DNA of 5,943 bases from Cryomorphaceae bacterium. Its GTDB lineage: Bacteria > Bacteroidota > Bacteroidia > Flavobacteriales_G > Salibacteraceae. Each line of letters opens with the position of its first letter. Position 1 is the stretch's first letter. The notes under the pieces were generated by a model, which had not been told where the DNA came from, searched no databases, and saw only the letters and a list, made by a program, of their open reading frames with translations. This document shows positions 4,906 to 5,943 of the stretch, piece by piece. A program made the position numbers and the translations under genes. The stretch lies in NCBI GenBank assembly GCA_003564735.1, contig PXEK01000233.1:1-5943 (forward strand), read 5' to 3'.

Positions 4906-5943
4906 AAACTTAAAGCTTATGCCGTAAAGTACTTGTCGCGGTGCAAGGAATCGAGCAGGATCATCTGCTAGCGCGCCGCCTTCTTGCGGACCCAAGTATC
5001 GGGGGTCTCTAAACGCGTTGGTTACGGGATCGCCGGGTTGGAAACCCATACCCGTTACGGGATTAATCACTTGTGCATTTTGGTTGTTCAAGGCGTTGCG
5101 CACTTCAATACTAAAAGTGAGGCCCGTACCTTTCTTTTTATTGAGCACGATATCTCTGCTCAATTTGATATCGGTGTTCCACCATGAGGAGCCTATTTCT
5201 TGTCGGAACCTGTCGTTTTGAGGCTCAAAGAGCGGGCGCCCTAGGTTGTTCTCTCCAACCTGTCGCACGGGGGTATAGCGCAGTCCCGAGTTATACCCTT
5301 GCCTCACAAACATTCGCCATCCCTCAAGTTTATAACCGGCGATGCTCAATGTAGAATCGGGCTTGAACATGAGTCCCACATTGATATCCCAAGGTCGGTC
5401 AAAGGCCAAGAATTGCTCACGGGCGATTTCCACCTCTCCGGTTTGCTCAATTTGCAATGCAGACTCACGTGCCGAGTTGGACTTACCTCTGGCGACCTGG
5501 TAGGCTACGTTTCCAAACGCTCTAAAGTGATTCCCTACGCGCCATTGCAAACCGAGTTCAACACCTTGTATTCGAGCGTAGTCTTGATTGATGAACATGG
5601 TTTTACTTACCGGCCTGCCGGTTTGATCTTCCACAATTACACGACGAGATACGATGTAATCAAAGCGGTTATTGTTAAACGCCCCCAAGGTTAAGGCGAG
5701 ATCCTTGGTCAATTGCGATTTCAGTCCCACTTCATAGGCCACGTTCACCTCGGGATTTATATTAGGGTTACCCAAACTACTGAGGAAGGAGCGATCTTGA
5801 AAAACGGGGTCGAGACCCTGATACACAAATCTGGGGTGCGGCAAACGCATGGTGTGACTGTAGTTGAAATACAGCACGTTGTTGTCGGTTACGGGGAATG
5901 AAACGTTAATTCGGGGCAGCAAACGCGCTTTCCAACGCAAGCC
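4903..5943 (-). CDS. TonB-dependent receptor, C-terminal part of the barrel (partial at right edge)
   Basis: C-terminal 346 residues of an outer-membrane TonB-dependent receptor, probably of the Oar-like, carboxypeptidase-regulatory-domain type common in Bacteroidota. The frame stays open to the last base of the window, so the apparent TTG start at 5940 is only an edge effect; the plug and most of the barrel lie beyond. Recognisable stretches, numbered within the fragment, are PRINVSFPVTDNNVLYFNYSH (about 10-30), SSLGNPNINPEVNVAYEVGLK (about 55-75), then repeated beta-strands including AFDRPWDINVGLMF. Near the end come LTFSIEVRNALNNQNAQVINPVTG and a final strand VLYGISFKF ending in Phe, the usual C-terminal signal for barrel insertion. 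The substrate is unknown. It is the first visible gene of an overlapping set with a PorV-like barrel and an NHL lipoprotein, which suggests the products act together at the outer membrane. Confidence 0.9.
   Translation of the reverse strand, partial: GLRWKARLLPRINVSFPVTDNNVLYFNYSHTMRLPHPRFVYQGLDPVFQDRSFLSSLGNPNINPEVNVAYEVGLKSQLTKDLALTLGAFNNNRFDYIVSRRVIVEDQTGRPVSKTMFINQDYARIQGVELGLQWRVGNHFRAFGNVAYQVARGKSNSARESALQIEQTGEVEIAREQFLAFDRPWDINVGLMFKPDSTLSIAGYKLEGWRMFVRQGYNSGLRYTPVRQVGENNLGRPLFEPQNDRFRQEIGSSWWNTDIKLSRDIVLNKKKGTGLTFSIEVRNALNNQNAQVINPVTGMGFQPGDPVTNAFRDPRYLGPQEGGALADDPARFLAPRQVLYGISFKF

Noticed and set aside
5299..5694. Plus-strand open frame of 131 codons opposite the receptor
   Set aside because: It lies wholly within the TonB-dependent receptor on the other strand, and its translation shows no family features.

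Overview
The window is a stretch of a Bacteroidota chromosome with moderate GC, and every gene I can support lies on the minus strand. Four things point to this phylum. The mtaB-type protein has the YTLGCKLNFAET opening. There is an Oar-like TonB-dependent receptor and a PorV/PorQ-family barrel. Two promoters match the Bacteroidota -33/-7 consensus (TTG, 18-21 bases, TAATTTTG). No start codon is preceded by a clear Shine-Dalgarno sequence. I cannot fix the genus; a Flavobacteriales- or Cytophagales-like lineage would fit.

In the direction of transcription (right to left), the first block is a tightly coupled envelope operon. It holds the C-terminal 346 residues of a TonB-dependent receptor (5943-4903, running off the right edge), then a PorV/PorQ-like outer-membrane barrel protein (4903-3902), then an NHL-repeat beta-propeller lipoprotein (about 3905-2708). 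The first junction is TAATG and the second is ATGA, so the stop and start codons overlap at both. The lipoprotein is the oddest gene here. The ATG inside the ATGA overlap opens a typical lipoprotein signal peptide, but that frame stops after 21 codons. The rest of the protein, including the lipobox Cys, is in the frame one base over.

An intergenic stretch of about 290 bases (2421-2707) follows. It carries an AT-rich hairpin over the lipoprotein stop codon, nested GC-rich inverted repeats, a strong promoter match and a leader of about 110 bases for gatC. gatC (2420-2130) begins with GTG, directly after a two-codon ATG-AAG-TAA mini-ORF.

The last two genes are an EamA/DMT-family permease (1993-1079) and mtaB (991-1, cut by the left edge), which encodes the tRNA t6A37 methylthiotransferase. 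mtaB has its own promoter so close to the ATG that its mRNA is probably leaderless or nearly so. gatC and mtaB are translation-related housekeeping genes. The permease between them has no obvious link to either.

I found no rRNA, functional tRNA, CRISPR array, transposase or phage gene. Most of the window is ordinary. The points worth a second look are the broken or recoded lipoprotein signal peptide, the coupled three-gene envelope operon, and the structured gap upstream of gatC.
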